Shown: piece by piece, positions 16,855 through 26,001 of the stretch | Numbering within the stretch: position 1 is the stretch's first letter | How the letters are laid out: the number at the start of each line of letters is the position of its first letter | Source of the DNA: CAVZLD01 sp964522605 | GTDB taxonomy: Bacteria > Planctomycetota > Planctomycetia > Pirellulales > Pirellulaceae | DNA: 48,196 nt | Direction: 5' to 3' | NCBI GenBank assembly: GCA_964522605.1 | Contig: CAZFWV010000014.1 | Span: forward strand, 1-48,196 | Notes under the pieces: generated by a model | Database searches by the model: none | Told to the model about the DNA's origin: nothing | Seen by the model: the letters and a program-made list of their open reading frames with translations, nothing else | Made by a program: the position numbers and the translations under genes

Positions 16855-17898
16855 TTAAAACCTGCCCAAAGTCCCTTCGCTGCCGCGTGAGCGACGCGGC
16901 GAAGTGGGCGACTGCCCCAGCCAAGCGTCAAGTTGCAGCAACAGCTCATCGGTCACCGACTCCATTCGAACCGACCACTGCCCCTCCCAGACACCCGTTC
17001 CACTGAACAGCGGATCGGCGAGACAGCCCAAAATTGCCTGATGAACACGCCGATGGAGATCTTCGTTCGCCGTGCAGGTGGTGAGTGGATTCGAAAACAA
17101 CTCGTTGGCGACAACCGCCAGGAATGACGCAGAATGGACCCGCGGATTCTGCCGCGACGCCGCCGCATGAAGCGTCATCACGCGGTGCTCGTCAAAACAA
17201 TACGGAACGGCGAGACTCGGTGTCGGCATACTGGCGAGTAACAGGTCCGTCCAACGTTCGACGAACAGCCGTGTCTGGTTCAGCGACCAAAATCGGATCG
17301 GGCCGTCCCGGTGTGCGCCCACCAGGAGCTGCAATACGCGCTGTCGAGCTTCAAGGTGTCCCAGGTAGACGCTCCGACCGATCGGGCTGTACTCTCGCAC
17401 CTTCAGACGTTCGTCGATCCCGTCGAGTGTCGCGCACCAGACGCGCGTGACCATCTCACTCATCAGGATCTCCCAGACAACGGGCAGTTCGTCCGCATCG
17501 ACGGACGGGTTCAGGACACCCGCGGCCTGCAACAGCTGCAACCGACGCAATTGAGCACCCCACCGGTTCAGACGACTGCGGGATGCGACCCAATAGGCGT
17601 GCAACTGGCGTTCGGGCAGGCCCGGGGAACGACGAATGATGGCCGGTGCGTGACCGGCAATCGTTGCAGCCAGAATCGAAAATTCGCGGACCCACATGGC
17701 ACCCTTGCAGGAGCAATCCAGGTGCCAATCGCCAGAAGGAGTTCGTTCTCGTTTGACTGATCGCTGCAACCAGTTCGCCAGCAATAGGTTAGCGGCACGA
17801 GCCCGCCCGCCGCGCCAGGCGATCTGTGGCAATTGGTCAACACCAGATGCGGTGGGACGACAACTGCGTCGTCGCTCCTTGCCCAAGCGGAGAAGCAC
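16855..17898 (-). CDS. hypothetical protein of unknown family
   Basis: Up to 347 aa, starting with GTG at 17898; the true start may be later. It is soluble and helical by eye, with a basic first 20 residues, then GRARAANLLLANWLQRSVKRE, a Trp/Cys segment (WHLDCSCKGAMWVREFS), a long helical middle and a low-complexity C-terminus (TSPRRSRGSEGTLGRF). No catalytic motif or membrane segment is visible. The uninterrupted long frame and its protein-like composition support it being real. It is separated from the sigma operon by 182 bases. Confidence 0.65.
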   Translation of the reverse strand: MLLRLGKERRRSCRPTASGVDQLPQIAWRGGRARAANLLLANWLQRSVKRERTPSGDWHLDCSCKGAMWVREFSILAATIAGHAPAIIRRSPGLPERQLHAYWVASRSRLNRWGAQLRRLQLLQAAGVLNPSVDADELPVVWEILMSEMVTRVWCATLDGIDERLKVREYSPIGRSVYLGHLEARQRVLQLLVGAHRDGPIRFWSLNQTRLFVERWTDLLLASMPTPSLAVPYCFDEHRVMTLHAAASRQNPRVHSASFLAVVANELFSNPLTTCTANEDLHRRVHQAILGCLADPLFSGTGVWEGQWSVRMESVTDELLLQLDAWLGQSPTSPRRSRGSEGTLGRF

Positions 17899-18080
17899 GG
17901 TTTCCCTACCCTGAAGCCGAGCTCTGGCGACTTCGGCTACGGGTTGGGCGAATAGGTGCGCCTGAGAAACCCGCGAAGTGGAAAAAATCGGCCGTTCGGG
18001 ACGCCAATGCCGACTTGAGACAAGTCAGCCTACGAAAGGCACCGCGAAGCGGTCGTTCCTCGACCCGTTCGGGACCGTGG

Positions 18081-18611
18081 TCAGGGAGCCGCGTAGACGC
18101 CATCGGCGGCGATGACAAGATTGCCGAGTGCGTCCAGTTGTCCCACGCCCCGCACGACGACGGTCTGGTGATCGTGAATCGCCAAGAGTTGGCGTGCATC
18201 GATGGGAATCACCTGACCGGTTTCATCTACGACCTCGATTCGTGCGGTCAGCTCCGCCGTCTTATCCGCCTTGGCCTGACAGAAGGGGCACTGGTCGTGA
18301 TCGCCGGAGTGGTCGTGGGCAAAGTCATCGGGGGAAGAACCCAGGTCGGCAATGACAAACGCGGCCTTCTGGGGATCCCAAGTCGTCGACGGACCAGCAC
18401 CAATCCGTCCCACGAGCACGATCGGTTGAGGGGTTTCGGTGGCAACTTTCCGCGCTTCCACCACACCGAGTGCGTCGGCGGGTTCGGCCGTGAGCAACAA
18501 CTTCTGTCGCTGCTGCAACACGGCCGGGTCGACCGACTTCTGGCAGCCAAGCGCAGTTAGAAGCACAGCCAACACGGCAGAAACCCCGATCGTCGTAACC
18601 AGTCGAACCAT
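18081..18611 (-). CDS. lipoprotein with His/Cys metal-binding-like motif
   Basis: 176 aa from the ATG at 18611. An N-terminal hydrophobic stretch ends in TALGC (Cys23), a probable lipobox. Residues 60-95 and 125-175 look like a beta-barrel (OB-like) fold (PIVLVGRIGAG, VVVRGVGQLDALGNLVIAADG). Between them sits H99-x-H101-x3-H105-x2-C108-x2-C111, a pattern suited to binding a metal ion. Last gene of the three-gene sigma operon, 20 bases after the anti-sigma gene. Function unknown; a role as an outer sensor or partner of the anti-sigma protein is inferred from position only. Confidence 0.8.
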   Translation of the reverse strand: MVRLVTTIGVSAVLAVLLTALGCQKSVDPAVLQQRQKLLLTAEPADALGVVEARKVATETPQPIVLVGRIGAGPSTTWDPQKAAFVIADLGSSPDDFAHDHSGDHDQCPFCQAKADKTAELTARIEVVDETGQVIPIDARQLLAIHDHQTVVVRGVGQLDALGNLVIAADGVYAAP

Positions 18612-18631
18612 GTGAGACGCTCCTACTCGGT

Positions 18632-19654
18632 TCATTCACTCGGCGCCGCAAGAGCCGCACCAACGGACTGGATCCGCGGCAACGGCGCGGAGTAGCTGGG
18701 GGCCAGCACGCAATCATCCGAATCCAGCGGTGCCTCGACAAGCCCCCAACGGTTCACGAACAAATCGTCATCCAGCAGCCAGCGCGAACTCAAATAGGCC
18801 ACGTGCCCATCCTCAAAGAGCACATTCTGGCCTCGACCGTGGCTCGAGATGGCACTATTGCCCGATTGCATCAGGGGCACATCCGAGAGGAGCGCAAAAT
18901 TGGTTCGCCCCTGATTCCGCACGCGCTGCAGACGACCATTGACGACCGGAGGAAAACGATAGGCGTAATTCTTGCCCATCGCATGATAGATCTTCCACAA
19001 TTGGGGCCCGCGGGCGCTGTAGATTTCCTGCATCGACGTGGGCACTCCCACGACCAATCGGCTGCCGGTCGCCGCCGGGCAAACAAAGTCGTTTGCGTCC
19101 TGAACCAACTCCCGTTCGAGTAGCTTCGTGGCGTAGATCCCGGCCACTGCGGCATTGCCTCGGGCGGGAATCACGGGAAAGTACCCCCGATCGCTGCTGT
19201 ACTGATTCAGCCCCAGAAACACGTTACGCTGACGACTCGCACAGAGATCCACCAGTGCCCGATTGCGGCTCTGCTGCACTGCGGGCAGTAAGAGACAGGC
19301 CATGGCAAAGCAGACACCCGCCGCAACGACGACATCCGGCATGGTCCAGCGAGAGCCGTCGGACGCTCTTTCCACGCGCGAGGCCGGTGTCAGCGAAGGT
19401 ATTTTCGAGTCCGAGGGAGCCTTGGAGTTCTCCCGCGCCGAATCGGCAAGCCGCGTCACGAGCTGGCACGTGCGCGTCGCAAGTCCGTCCGGGGGTTCGA
19501 ATGGCTGCCGGTCCACATCGATCCGGTCCAAACGTTCCTGAACGCGTCTCAACTGTTCTCGAAGTTGCGCGTCCTGCTCCAGCCGCCGCCGAATCTTTTC
19601 GTGCTCGGATGCGTCCAAAGCTCCTAACACAAAACCCAATAGGTCGTCGCGCAT
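18632..19654 (-). CDS. anti-sigma factor fused to a DUF1559 pseudopilin-like domain
   Basis: 340 aa from the ATG at 19654. Residues 1-50 form an anti-sigma-like helical domain (DDLLGFVLGALDASEHEK, then charged helices) without the zinc HxxxCxxC. A transmembrane helix follows at about 106-126. Directly after it comes the DUF1559 pattern LLPAVQQSRNRALVDLCASR, LGLNQYSSDRGYFP, and at the C-terminus H272-x9-D282-G283 (SHGRGQNVLFEDG), the hallmark H-X9-DG. The normal prepilin cleavage motif GFTLVEL is absent because the anti-sigma module replaces it. It lies 17 bases downstream of the ECF sigma gene, so it is the likely cognate inhibitor with an outside sensor. Confidence 0.85.
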   Translation of the reverse strand: MRDDLLGFVLGALDASEHEKIRRRLEQDAQLREQLRRVQERLDRIDVDRQPFEPPDGLATRTCQLVTRLADSARENSKAPSDSKIPSLTPASRVERASDGSRWTMPDVVVAAGVCFAMACLLLPAVQQSRNRALVDLCASRQRNVFLGLNQYSSDRGYFPVIPARGNAAVAGIYATKLLERELVQDANDFVCPAATGSRLVVGVPTSMQEIYSARGPQLWKIYHAMGKNYAYRFPPVVNGRLQRVRNQGRTNFALLSDVPLMQSGNSAISSHGRGQNVLFEDGHVAYLSSRWLLDDDLFVNRWGLVEAPLDSDDCVLAPSYSAPLPRIQSVGAALAAPSE

Positions 19655-19671
19655 CGATTCACTTCGTCTGC

Positions 19672-20310
19672 TTAGTTTCGTTCGACATGGGTGGACTGCC
19701 AAGCCTCGTTCAGCTTCAAGACCGCCGTGTGCAACCGACTCTTTACGGTACCCACGGGAATCGAGAGCGCCTCGGCAGCCTCACGGTACTTCAGTCCTTG
19801 AAAATACACCAATCCAATCACGGCTCGCAGATGTTCCGGCAGCGCGGCAATCTCGCGGCGCACCCACCGTTGATCCTCCTTCGCGTCGGCCGCATCCAGA
19901 GGGTCGGTCTCTTCGCTTACCAACAAGTCCATCAGCTTCCCCAGGTCCTCGTCGTGTCGCGAATTGATTCGGTCGAGACTCGCCATCCGATGACGTCGGT
20001 TCCGTCGCTGTGCATCGATCGCCTGATTTGTCGCAATCGCATACAACCACGGTCGTACTTTCCGCCCCAGTTCAAATTGGTCGCACTTCAGGTGCACCTG
20101 GAGGAATGAGGCTTGAAAGGCATCCTCGGCCATCTCCGCACTGCCCGTGTACCGGTACAAGTAGCTGTACAATTCTCGCTCGTACCGCCCGACTAATTGA
20201 GCGAACGCCTCCCGATCTCCGGTCTCCCGGTACCGGAGAAGCAATTCCTCGTCGGTCAATAAACTCACGTCAGTTTGGAACACTCGTTGTTGCGTGATTT
20301 CCGGAATCAT
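19672..20310 (-). CDS. RNA polymerase sigma factor, ECF (sigma-70) family
   Basis: 212 aa. Region 2 is seen at about residues 28-95 (DREAFAQLVGRYERELYSYL, AEDAFQASFLQVHLKCDQF, VRPWLYAIATNQAIDAQRR), and region 4 at about 148-200 (ALPEHLRAVIGLVYFQGLKY, REAAEALSIPVGTVKSRLH). A linker of about 45 residues, rich in Asp/Glu, separates them. It directs RNA polymerase to stress or envelope promoters. First gene of the operon with the anti-sigma/DUF1559 protein and the lipoprotein. A GAACTC-N15-CGTAAC box precedes it but would put the transcript start at the start codon, so I do not claim it. Confidence 0.94.
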   Translation of the reverse strand: MIPEITQQRVFQTDVSLLTDEELLLRYRETGDREAFAQLVGRYERELYSYLYRYTGSAEMAEDAFQASFLQVHLKCDQFELGRKVRPWLYAIATNQAIDAQRRNRRHRMASLDRINSRHDEDLGKLMDLLVSEETDPLDAADAKEDQRWVRREIAALPEHLRAVIGLVYFQGLKYREAAEALSIPVGTVKSRLHTAVLKLNEAWQSTHVERN

Positions 20311-20518
20311 TGTTGGTTACGAACCCCATGGGAAAAGAGTTCGAGAGAAAGGCCCCCCCGCCATCCGGACATCCCCCGACGACCGACAACCGTGCGGCGG
20401 CACGTTGCGATCCGTGATCAGCTAGTTAGGCGAACGCCAAGGAGAATTGACAGCCAGTGTTGGCAGGAATACATTCGACGGCTCACCTGGAAGCAAAATC
20501 CATGCCCAAGTTACTGGG

Positions 20519-22111
20519 ATGTCGAAATCAGATTATCACTGGGCCGCGCCGGGCGACGTTAACGCCTTTTTTGGCTTGATGTTAGATAACGTCGCCGATC
20601 TTCTGCTGGCAGTCAGCCTGCTATCGGCCGCTTTTGCATTTCCTACAGAGTTCGCTCTGCAATATATGGTTCCCGGGACGGCGATTGGGGTCCTTGTGGG
20701 GGATCTGTTGTTTTTTGCCATGGCGCTGCGATATGCCCGCCGCACGGGCCGCACCGACGTCACCGCGATGCCGCTCGGACTGGACACACCCAGTACCTTT
20801 GGCATGGTCTTCTTCGTGCTCGGTCCGGCCTTTGTTCAGGCCCGAAGTATCATGCCGGTGGAGGCTGCCGCGCGCCACACGTGGCATATCGGAATCTGTG
20901 CAATTTTGATCAGCGGCGTGTTCAAACTTGCCTGCGCGGCGGGTTCGGGATGGATTCGGCGGATGGTACCTCGTGCCGGACTGCTGGGCTCCCTGACCGC
21001 AATCGCCCTGGTTCTGATCAGTTTCCTCCCGCTGCTGGAGATTCTCCACACACCCATTGTCGGACTCGTGGCGCTGGCGATCGTGCTGAGCACACTGATC
21101 GGGCGGATCCCCCTGCCGCGGCGGATTCCCGGCACGCTTCTGGCCGTAGTGGTTGCGGGCACCATGTTTCACCTGATGCGCTGGGCCGGTTGGCTGCACA
21201 CGTCTGCCCCGGCCATGGATCCGGCCCAGGGCCTGCTGCCGACCGGGTGGCTGGAGGTATTTCGGCTGGAGTGGACGCAGGCCTTGCTCGATGCGCTGCG
21301 ATACACGCCGGTGATTCTGCCCTTTGCCTTGGCTACCGTCGTCGGGGGAATCGATTGCACCGAGAGCGCCGCGGCCGCCGGCGACGAGTACGACACGGGT
21401 CAAGTTGTCGCAGTCGAAGCAATTGCGACCTTGGTCGCCGGTCTCTGCGGGGGCGTCATCCAAAGTACGCCGTACATTGGGCATCCCGCCTATAAGGCGA
21501 TGGGTGGTCGGGCCGCCTACACCTTGGCCACAGCCTTATTCGTCGGCAGTGCCGGAGTCCTGGGCTACTTCGGCTATCTTTATGTAGTGATTCCCAAGGC
21601 AGCCGTGTTTCCGATTCTGGTCTTCATCGGCCTGGAAATCACCGCGCAGAGCTTCGCCAGCACGCCGAAGCGCCATTTCCCGGCGGTTGCGATGGCCTGT
21701 ATCCCAGCCCTTGCCTATCTGGCGCTGATCTACGTCGACAAGGTGGTCGCCGGAAATACCGAGTCACTGACACCAGCCTTGCGGGAGGAGTTTCAGGTTC
21801 TGCGAATTCTGGCGAACGGATATATTGTGACCAGCCTGCTCTGGGCCTCGTCCCTGGCGGCGATGATCGATCGCCGGCTGCACATCGCCGCCGGCTATCT
21901 GGCCGTCGCGGCTCTCGGCACAGCGTTCGGCGTGATCCATTCACCGCTGGAGGGGAGCCCAGTCTTTTGGCCTTGGCAACTGCCGGAAGAACCGCTGGAG
22001 TGGGTCGTCCGTTTCAGTATCGGCTACCTTTTCGCAGCGCTCACGCTGCTCCTGTTCCATGCCTACAGCCGGGTTGCCCCCGGACCCGTTCCGATCCACC
22101 CACCAGATTGA
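20519..22111 (+). CDS. NCS2/AzgA-like permease
   Basis: 530 aa from the ATG at 20519; the open frame begins earlier but the added residues are not protein-like. About 12-14 transmembrane segments. Family-like features are DVNAFFGLMLDNVADLLL at the start, VPGTAIGVLVGDLLFFAMAL, PLGLDTPSTFGMVFF and, late, GGVIQSTPYIGHPAYKAMGG, which corresponds to the substrate-site region of xanthine/uracil/guanine permeases. Expected to move a nucleobase or related compound across the inner membrane; the substrate is not predictable here. The Ste24-like gene starts six bases after its stop. Confidence 0.8.
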   Translation: MSKSDYHWAAPGDVNAFFGLMLDNVADLLLAVSLLSAAFAFPTEFALQYMVPGTAIGVLVGDLLFFAMALRYARRTGRTDVTAMPLGLDTPSTFGMVFFVLGPAFVQARSIMPVEAAARHTWHIGICAILISGVFKLACAAGSGWIRRMVPRAGLLGSLTAIALVLISFLPLLEILHTPIVGLVALAIVLSTLIGRIPLPRRIPGTLLAVVVAGTMFHLMRWAGWLHTSAPAMDPAQGLLPTGWLEVFRLEWTQALLDALRYTPVILPFALATVVGGIDCTESAAAAGDEYDTGQVVAVEAIATLVAGLCGGVIQSTPYIGHPAYKAMGGRAAYTLATALFVGSAGVLGYFGYLYVVIPKAAVFPILVFIGLEITAQSFASTPKRHFPAVAMACIPALAYLALIYVDKVVAGNTESLTPALREEFQVLRILANGYIVTSLLWASSLAAMIDRRLHIAAGYLAVAALGTAFGVIHSPLEGSPVFWPWQLPEEPLEWVVRFSIGYLFAALTLLLFHAYSRVAPGPVPIHPPD

Positions 22112-22117
22112 AGCCTG

Positions 22118-23308
22118 ATGAATGTACCCAACGACTCCGCTTCCGACTCCGCTTCGAACTCCTCCCCGCCGCGCCCCGAGTCCTCTGCCGAATTCACGGA
22201 AGCACAGCAAGTCGAGGCCCGGGAGTACGGACGCCGACAGCTGACGTGCGACCTCTTTGATCGCGTGCTCGATCTGGTCTATCTGGCCACGATGGCCTTT
22301 GCCTTTGCCCGACCGCTCGATCACTGGCTGCAAACATTTCCGATGCTGCAGTCACCAACGCTCCGGCTGATCGCGATGTACCTGGTTGTCACGCTGCTCC
22401 ACGTCGCGGTCTCGTTTCCACTCTCCTTCTACGCCGGACATCTGCTCGAACATCACTATCAACTGAGTCGCCAGAGCTTTGGCGCCTGGTTGTGGCGATA
22501 CACAAAGATGATTCTACTCACGCTGCTGCTCGGCAGCGTTTTGATGCTAGGCCTCTACTGGTTAATCTGGCTGACCGGCCCGACGTGGTGGCTGTGGGCC
22601 GCGGCAGCCTACTTCCTCTTGGTTGTGTTGATGGGTCAGTTAGCGCCGATTCTGATTCAGCCGCTGTTTCACAAGATCGAGCGATTGGACGACGAGCAGT
22701 TGAAGTCCCGCCTGGAACAGATCGCCCAGGGCACGGGGCTTTCGATCGAGGGCGTTTACCGGATGGGCATGAGTGAAGAAACGGCGAAGGCGAACGCCTA
22801 CCTGGCGGGTTTGGGGGCCACACGTCGGGTTGTCCTGGGCGATACGCTACTGGATGCGTTCTCGCCGCAGGAAATCGAGATCGTCTTCGCCCACGAAATC
22901 GGTCATCACGTCCATCGACACACCCTGAAGCTGATTACCGTCGGCGTCTTGTTCAGTCTTGCGGCTTTCTTTGTCTGTGACCGTTGTCTGTCCGTGTGGG
23001 TCGGGCAGATCGAGGGGTCACTGGACTACGCACGGTTGCCGGTCTATGCGCTTCCTTTCCTGCTGCTCGTCATTCAACTCTTCACATTCCTGATCGAGCC
23101 GCTCCAGCATGCGGTGAGCCGACATTTCGAGCGACAGGCCGACCGCTATGCCTTACGGCGTACGGGCGATGCGGAGTCCTTCCGATCTTTCTTCTTGAAA
23201 CTTGCCCGAATGAACAAAGCGGAGTTGAATCCGCCTCGTTGGGAGGTTCTGCTGTTACACAGTCATCCGCCGATCGCCGAACGAATCGCGGCAGCGGAGG
23301 CCGCCTAA
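22118..23308 (+). CDS. M48 family zinc metalloprotease, Ste24/CAAX type
   Basis: 396 aa. Integral membrane metalloprotease similar to CAAX prenyl protease 1. The zinc site HEIGHHVHRH (HExxH) is at about residues 258-267, and the third ligand is expected in EPLQHAVSRHFERQADRYAL, where the E of FERQAD is typical. Transmembrane segments occur before (LDLVYLATMAFAFA, LIAMYLVVTLLHVAVSF, MILLTLLLGSVLMLGL) and after the site. SMGMSEETAKANAYLAGLG-like sequence (MGMSEETAKANAYLAGLGA) is the Ste24 signature region. Bacteria rarely prenylate proteins, so membrane protein quality control is more likely. It forms a unit with the permease. Confidence 0.92.
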   Translation: MNVPNDSASDSASNSSPPRPESSAEFTEAQQVEAREYGRRQLTCDLFDRVLDLVYLATMAFAFARPLDHWLQTFPMLQSPTLRLIAMYLVVTLLHVAVSFPLSFYAGHLLEHHYQLSRQSFGAWLWRYTKMILLTLLLGSVLMLGLYWLIWLTGPTWWLWAAAAYFLLVVLMGQLAPILIQPLFHKIERLDDEQLKSRLEQIAQGTGLSIEGVYRMGMSEETAKANAYLAGLGATRRVVLGDTLLDAFSPQEIEIVFAHEIGHHVHRHTLKLITVGVLFSLAAFFVCDRCLSVWVGQIEGSLDYARLPVYALPFLLLVIQLFTFLIEPLQHAVSRHFERQADRYALRRTGDAESFRSFFLKLARMNKAELNPPRWEVLLLHSHPPIAERIAAAEAA

Positions 23309-23313
23309 GGGAT

Positions 23314-23471
23314 GACTCAAGAACAACTTCGGCATATGGGTGCCTGGGTCTTGGGTGCCTGGGGTCGAGACGCGAGGAACGAGCGTCGAGCCCCCAGCTG
23401 CGAGATCTGGGGGCTCGCTGTGCTCGACCCCAGCCACCCTCGATGGAAAACAACGAAGTTATTTTTGAGTC
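23314..23471. repeat. nested inverted-repeat element downstream of the M48 gene
   Basis: Outer ends: GACTCAAGAACAACTTCG (23314-23331) pairs with 23454-23471 in 16 of 18 positions. Inside, GGGTGCCTGGGGTCGAG pairs with CTCGACCCCAGCCACCC, and the centre is the hairpin CGAGCCCCCAG/CTGGGGGCTCG. The total length is 158 bases. No coding capacity. The GGGTGGCTGGGG theme recurs in the element at 37345-37421. It separates the convergent M48 and dprA genes and could also work as a transcription barrier. Confidence 0.8.
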
Positions 23472-23564
23472 TTCCCGAAGCCGCGAGCTCCGGTGCGGGA
23501 GGGTGCAGTCATCTCTTCCGAGCCATCAACCTGTAAACTGCGCAACCTCCAACACGAAGTGGCT

Positions 23565-24692
23565 TTACGCGATTCGCATCACGCGATTGGCCGCCAACCG
23601 CTGCACCAAATGGCGCATCTCCAGAACGCTCAAGGTGGAAAGCACACGGGCAACCGTCAGACCGCTGCGGAGGACGACCTGATCGATGGGTGTCGGTTCA
23701 GTTTCGATCACTTGTAACACCGCACGCTCCTGATCATTCAATTGCAGCTCTGCGGGACGACCGACCGTCAGCCCATTCCCATCGGGCAGCAATTCAACCA
23801 AGGGCCCGAGCTCTTCGAGCACGTCCGAGGCGCCTTCAACCAGCTTGGCCCCATCGCGTAACAGCCGATGGCAACCGCGCGAATTCCGCTGATCGACTCG
23901 TCCCGGAACGGCGAACACATCCCGTCCCTGCTCCAAAGCATGCCGCGCCGTGATCAGGGCACCCGATCGCTCGGACGCTTCTACGACGACCACGCCGAGC
24001 GACAAGCCGGAAATGACGCGATTCCGACGAGGAAAACAGCCGCGCCGCGGTTTGGCATCCAAAGAACTCTCACTGATCAGCCAGCCCTGGTGTCGAATCT
24101 GGCTCGCCAGTTCTTTGTGTTCGGGCGGGTAGATCTCGCGCAGACTCCCGGCCAGCACGGCGCACGTCCGACCGCCGGCAGCCAGCGCACTCCGATGGGC
24201 CGCCGCATCAATTCCGCGCGCCAGACCGCTGACGACGGTGATTCCCGCGCGGGCCAGACTCGCTGCAAGTTTCTCCGCTTGCCGCAATCCGTATTGGGTC
24301 GCGTGCCGCGTACCGACGATGGCAACGGCCAAGGCGTCCTGGGGCTGACGCTGGCCTTCCACATAGAGCAGAGTGGGTGGATCGGGAATCTCCGCCAGTA
24401 ACCGCGGGTAGTCGGCATGAAAGTCGGGGATTAACTCGATGCCTGTCGCGCGGCACCGCTCAATCTCGTGGCGCGCCCACTGGCTCTTTCGAGCGTCGAC
24501 AATTCGCTGCCCGAGGACTGGGCCGACTCCTGGAACTCGACCCAAGTCGGCCACAGGCGACTGCCAGGCGGCCGCCAGGCTGCCAAACGCGTCACGCAAG
24601 GCATGACACGTCCGTGGACCGATGCCCGGGACCGCATTCAGTCCCACCACCGCGATCCATTCGGCCTCTTCGTCGGAATCTTTCGCGAACAC
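23565..24692 (-). CDS. dprA: DNA processing protein DprA (Smf)
   Basis: Binds incoming single-stranded DNA and loads RecA during transformation. 375 aa. Layout: N-terminal HhH-type motifs (VPGIGPRTCHALRDAFGS, VPGVGPVLGQRIV), Rossmann-like DprA core with VGTRHATQYG, SGLARGIDAAAHRSAL, AVLAGSLREIYPPEH, FPRRNRVISGLS and ERSGALITARHALEQGRDVF, and a C-terminal winged helix (VLQVIETEPTPIDQVVLRSG). It starts with GTG at 24692, three bases after AAAGGAAA. Followed by the nested repeat element. The competence role is family knowledge; no other competence gene is in the window. Confidence 0.95.
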   Translation of the reverse strand: MFAKDSDEEAEWIAVVGLNAVPGIGPRTCHALRDAFGSLAAAWQSPVADLGRVPGVGPVLGQRIVDARKSQWARHEIERCRATGIELIPDFHADYPRLLAEIPDPPTLLYVEGQRQPQDALAVAIVGTRHATQYGLRQAEKLAASLARAGITVVSGLARGIDAAAHRSALAAGGRTCAVLAGSLREIYPPEHKELASQIRHQGWLISESSLDAKPRRGCFPRRNRVISGLSLGVVVVEASERSGALITARHALEQGRDVFAVPGRVDQRNSRGCHRLLRDGAKLVEGASDVLEELGPLVELLPDGNGLTVGRPAELQLNDQERAVLQVIETEPTPIDQVVLRSGLTVARVLSTLSVLEMRHLVQRLAANRVMRIA

Positions 24693-24896
24693 AGTTTCCT
24701 TTGGCTTGTATCACGGGCCGCCAATCAACACCTCAGGGGTCGCGCCACAGGAATGGACTTCTTCGCCTGTCCTTGGTTTGCCCCGGGCTGGCCTCGACGC
24801 TTTTCCGCGCCTTCCCGCGTTTTTCCGCGGCCATGCTCCCTGCATTTCCCACCGACTCTTACGGAGTCACGAGGGCGAATTCACCCGGTTCGAGGA

Positions 24897-25994
24897 TCAC
24901 CGCGAGTCCCGCAGCACGTCGCGGATCAACGTCGGATCGATGTCCGACACGAGTTCGACATGACCCATGCGACTGGCCAGGACGAATCGCAGTCGTCCAT
25001 GTTCCACCTTCTTGTCGCTTTGCATCGCCTGGAGTAGTGCGTCTTCGTCCAGCGGCGGCAATCGCGTTGATAACTGCAATTCCTCCAGCAGTCGCTGCAG
25101 ACGTACGGTAAATGCGGAATCGGTACGTCCAAGTCGTTCCGAGAGGCGCGCCGCACAGACCATCCCGATCGCCACGGCTTCACCGTGCAGCAGTTCGCCA
25201 TAACCGCCGACCGATTCCAGCGCATGGGCAAACGTGTGCCCGAAATTCAACACGGCCCTACGCCCTGTCTGCTCGCATTCATCCGCTTCGACGACATCCG
25301 CCTTCAGGCGACAGCACCGCGCGACAACACGACGCAGAACATCGGCCTGCCGCGTTCGCAGGGGAATCACATTTCGCTCGAGATCGGCGAAGAAATCGGC
25401 GTCCAGAATCACACCGTACTTCACGACCTCGGCCAAGCCACTCCGGTACTCCCGGTCGGGCAACGTATCGAGCACCTGCGTATCGATCAGGACATATTGC
25501 GGTTGCCAGAATGCGCCCACCATGTTCTTGGCGGCCGGCAGATTGATCCCCACTTTGCCCCCGACGCTGCTGTCCACTTGTGCCAACAGACTGGTCGGAA
25601 CCTGGCAGAAACGAAGTCCGCGTGCGTACGTGGCGGCCACGAATCCAGCCAAATCCCCGACCACACCGCCGCCCACCGCGACGACGAGCGTCTTGCGATC
25701 GCTGCCCAGTGACAGCAGCTGCTGCCACAATTGCTCGGACTGCGACACCGACTTACTGGGTTCTCCCGGCGGAATCGAGCAGAGATCCACCCGCACGCCT
25801 CGATCAAGGAGACTCTGTTGCGCACGGTGTGCATAGGGAAGAACATGGTCATCCGTCATGACGACCGCGTGTGTCAACGGTCCATGGCGTTCCAGGCGCC
25901 CCCCCAATTCATCGAGCAGGCCGGTTCCGATGTCAATCGCGTAACTGCGGGTCCCCAGCTGGACGTCAACACACAAGACCGATTCCGACACCAT
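24897..25994 (-). CDS. aroB: 3-dehydroquinate synthase
   Basis: Second step of the shikimate pathway: DAHP to 3-dehydroquinate, with NAD and a divalent metal ion. 365 aa from the ATG at 25994, chosen because GAGAGG is just upstream (GTG at 26018 would overlap the preceding gene). Family motifs: NAD loop GGGVVGDLAGFVAATY, PTSLLAQVDSSVGGKVGINL, NMVGAFWQPQ, metal-ligand regions EVVKYGVI and FGHTFAHALE followed by GEAVAIGM. All expected ligands appear present. It is seven bases after the small upstream protein, so the two are cotranscribed. Confidence 0.97.
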   Translation of the reverse strand: MVSESVLCVDVQLGTRSYAIDIGTGLLDELGGRLERHGPLTHAVVMTDDHVLPYAHRAQQSLLDRGVRVDLCSIPPGEPSKSVSQSEQLWQQLLSLGSDRKTLVVAVGGGVVGDLAGFVAATYARGLRFCQVPTSLLAQVDSSVGGKVGINLPAAKNMVGAFWQPQYVLIDTQVLDTLPDREYRSGLAEVVKYGVILDADFFADLERNVIPLRTRQADVLRRVVARCCRLKADVVEADECEQTGRRAVLNFGHTFAHALESVGGYGELLHGEAVAIGMVCAARLSERLGRTDSAFTVRLQRLLEELQLSTRLPPLDEDALLQAMQSDKKVEHGRLRFVLASRMGHVELVSDIDPTLIRDVLRDSR

Positions 25995-26001
25995 CAACCT
26001 C

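Noticed and set aside
20316..20342. GAACTC-N15-CGTAAC, possible ECF autoregulatory promoter (minus strand)
   Set aside because: The predicted transcript start would fall at the start codon, and the match is weak without related promoters to compare.
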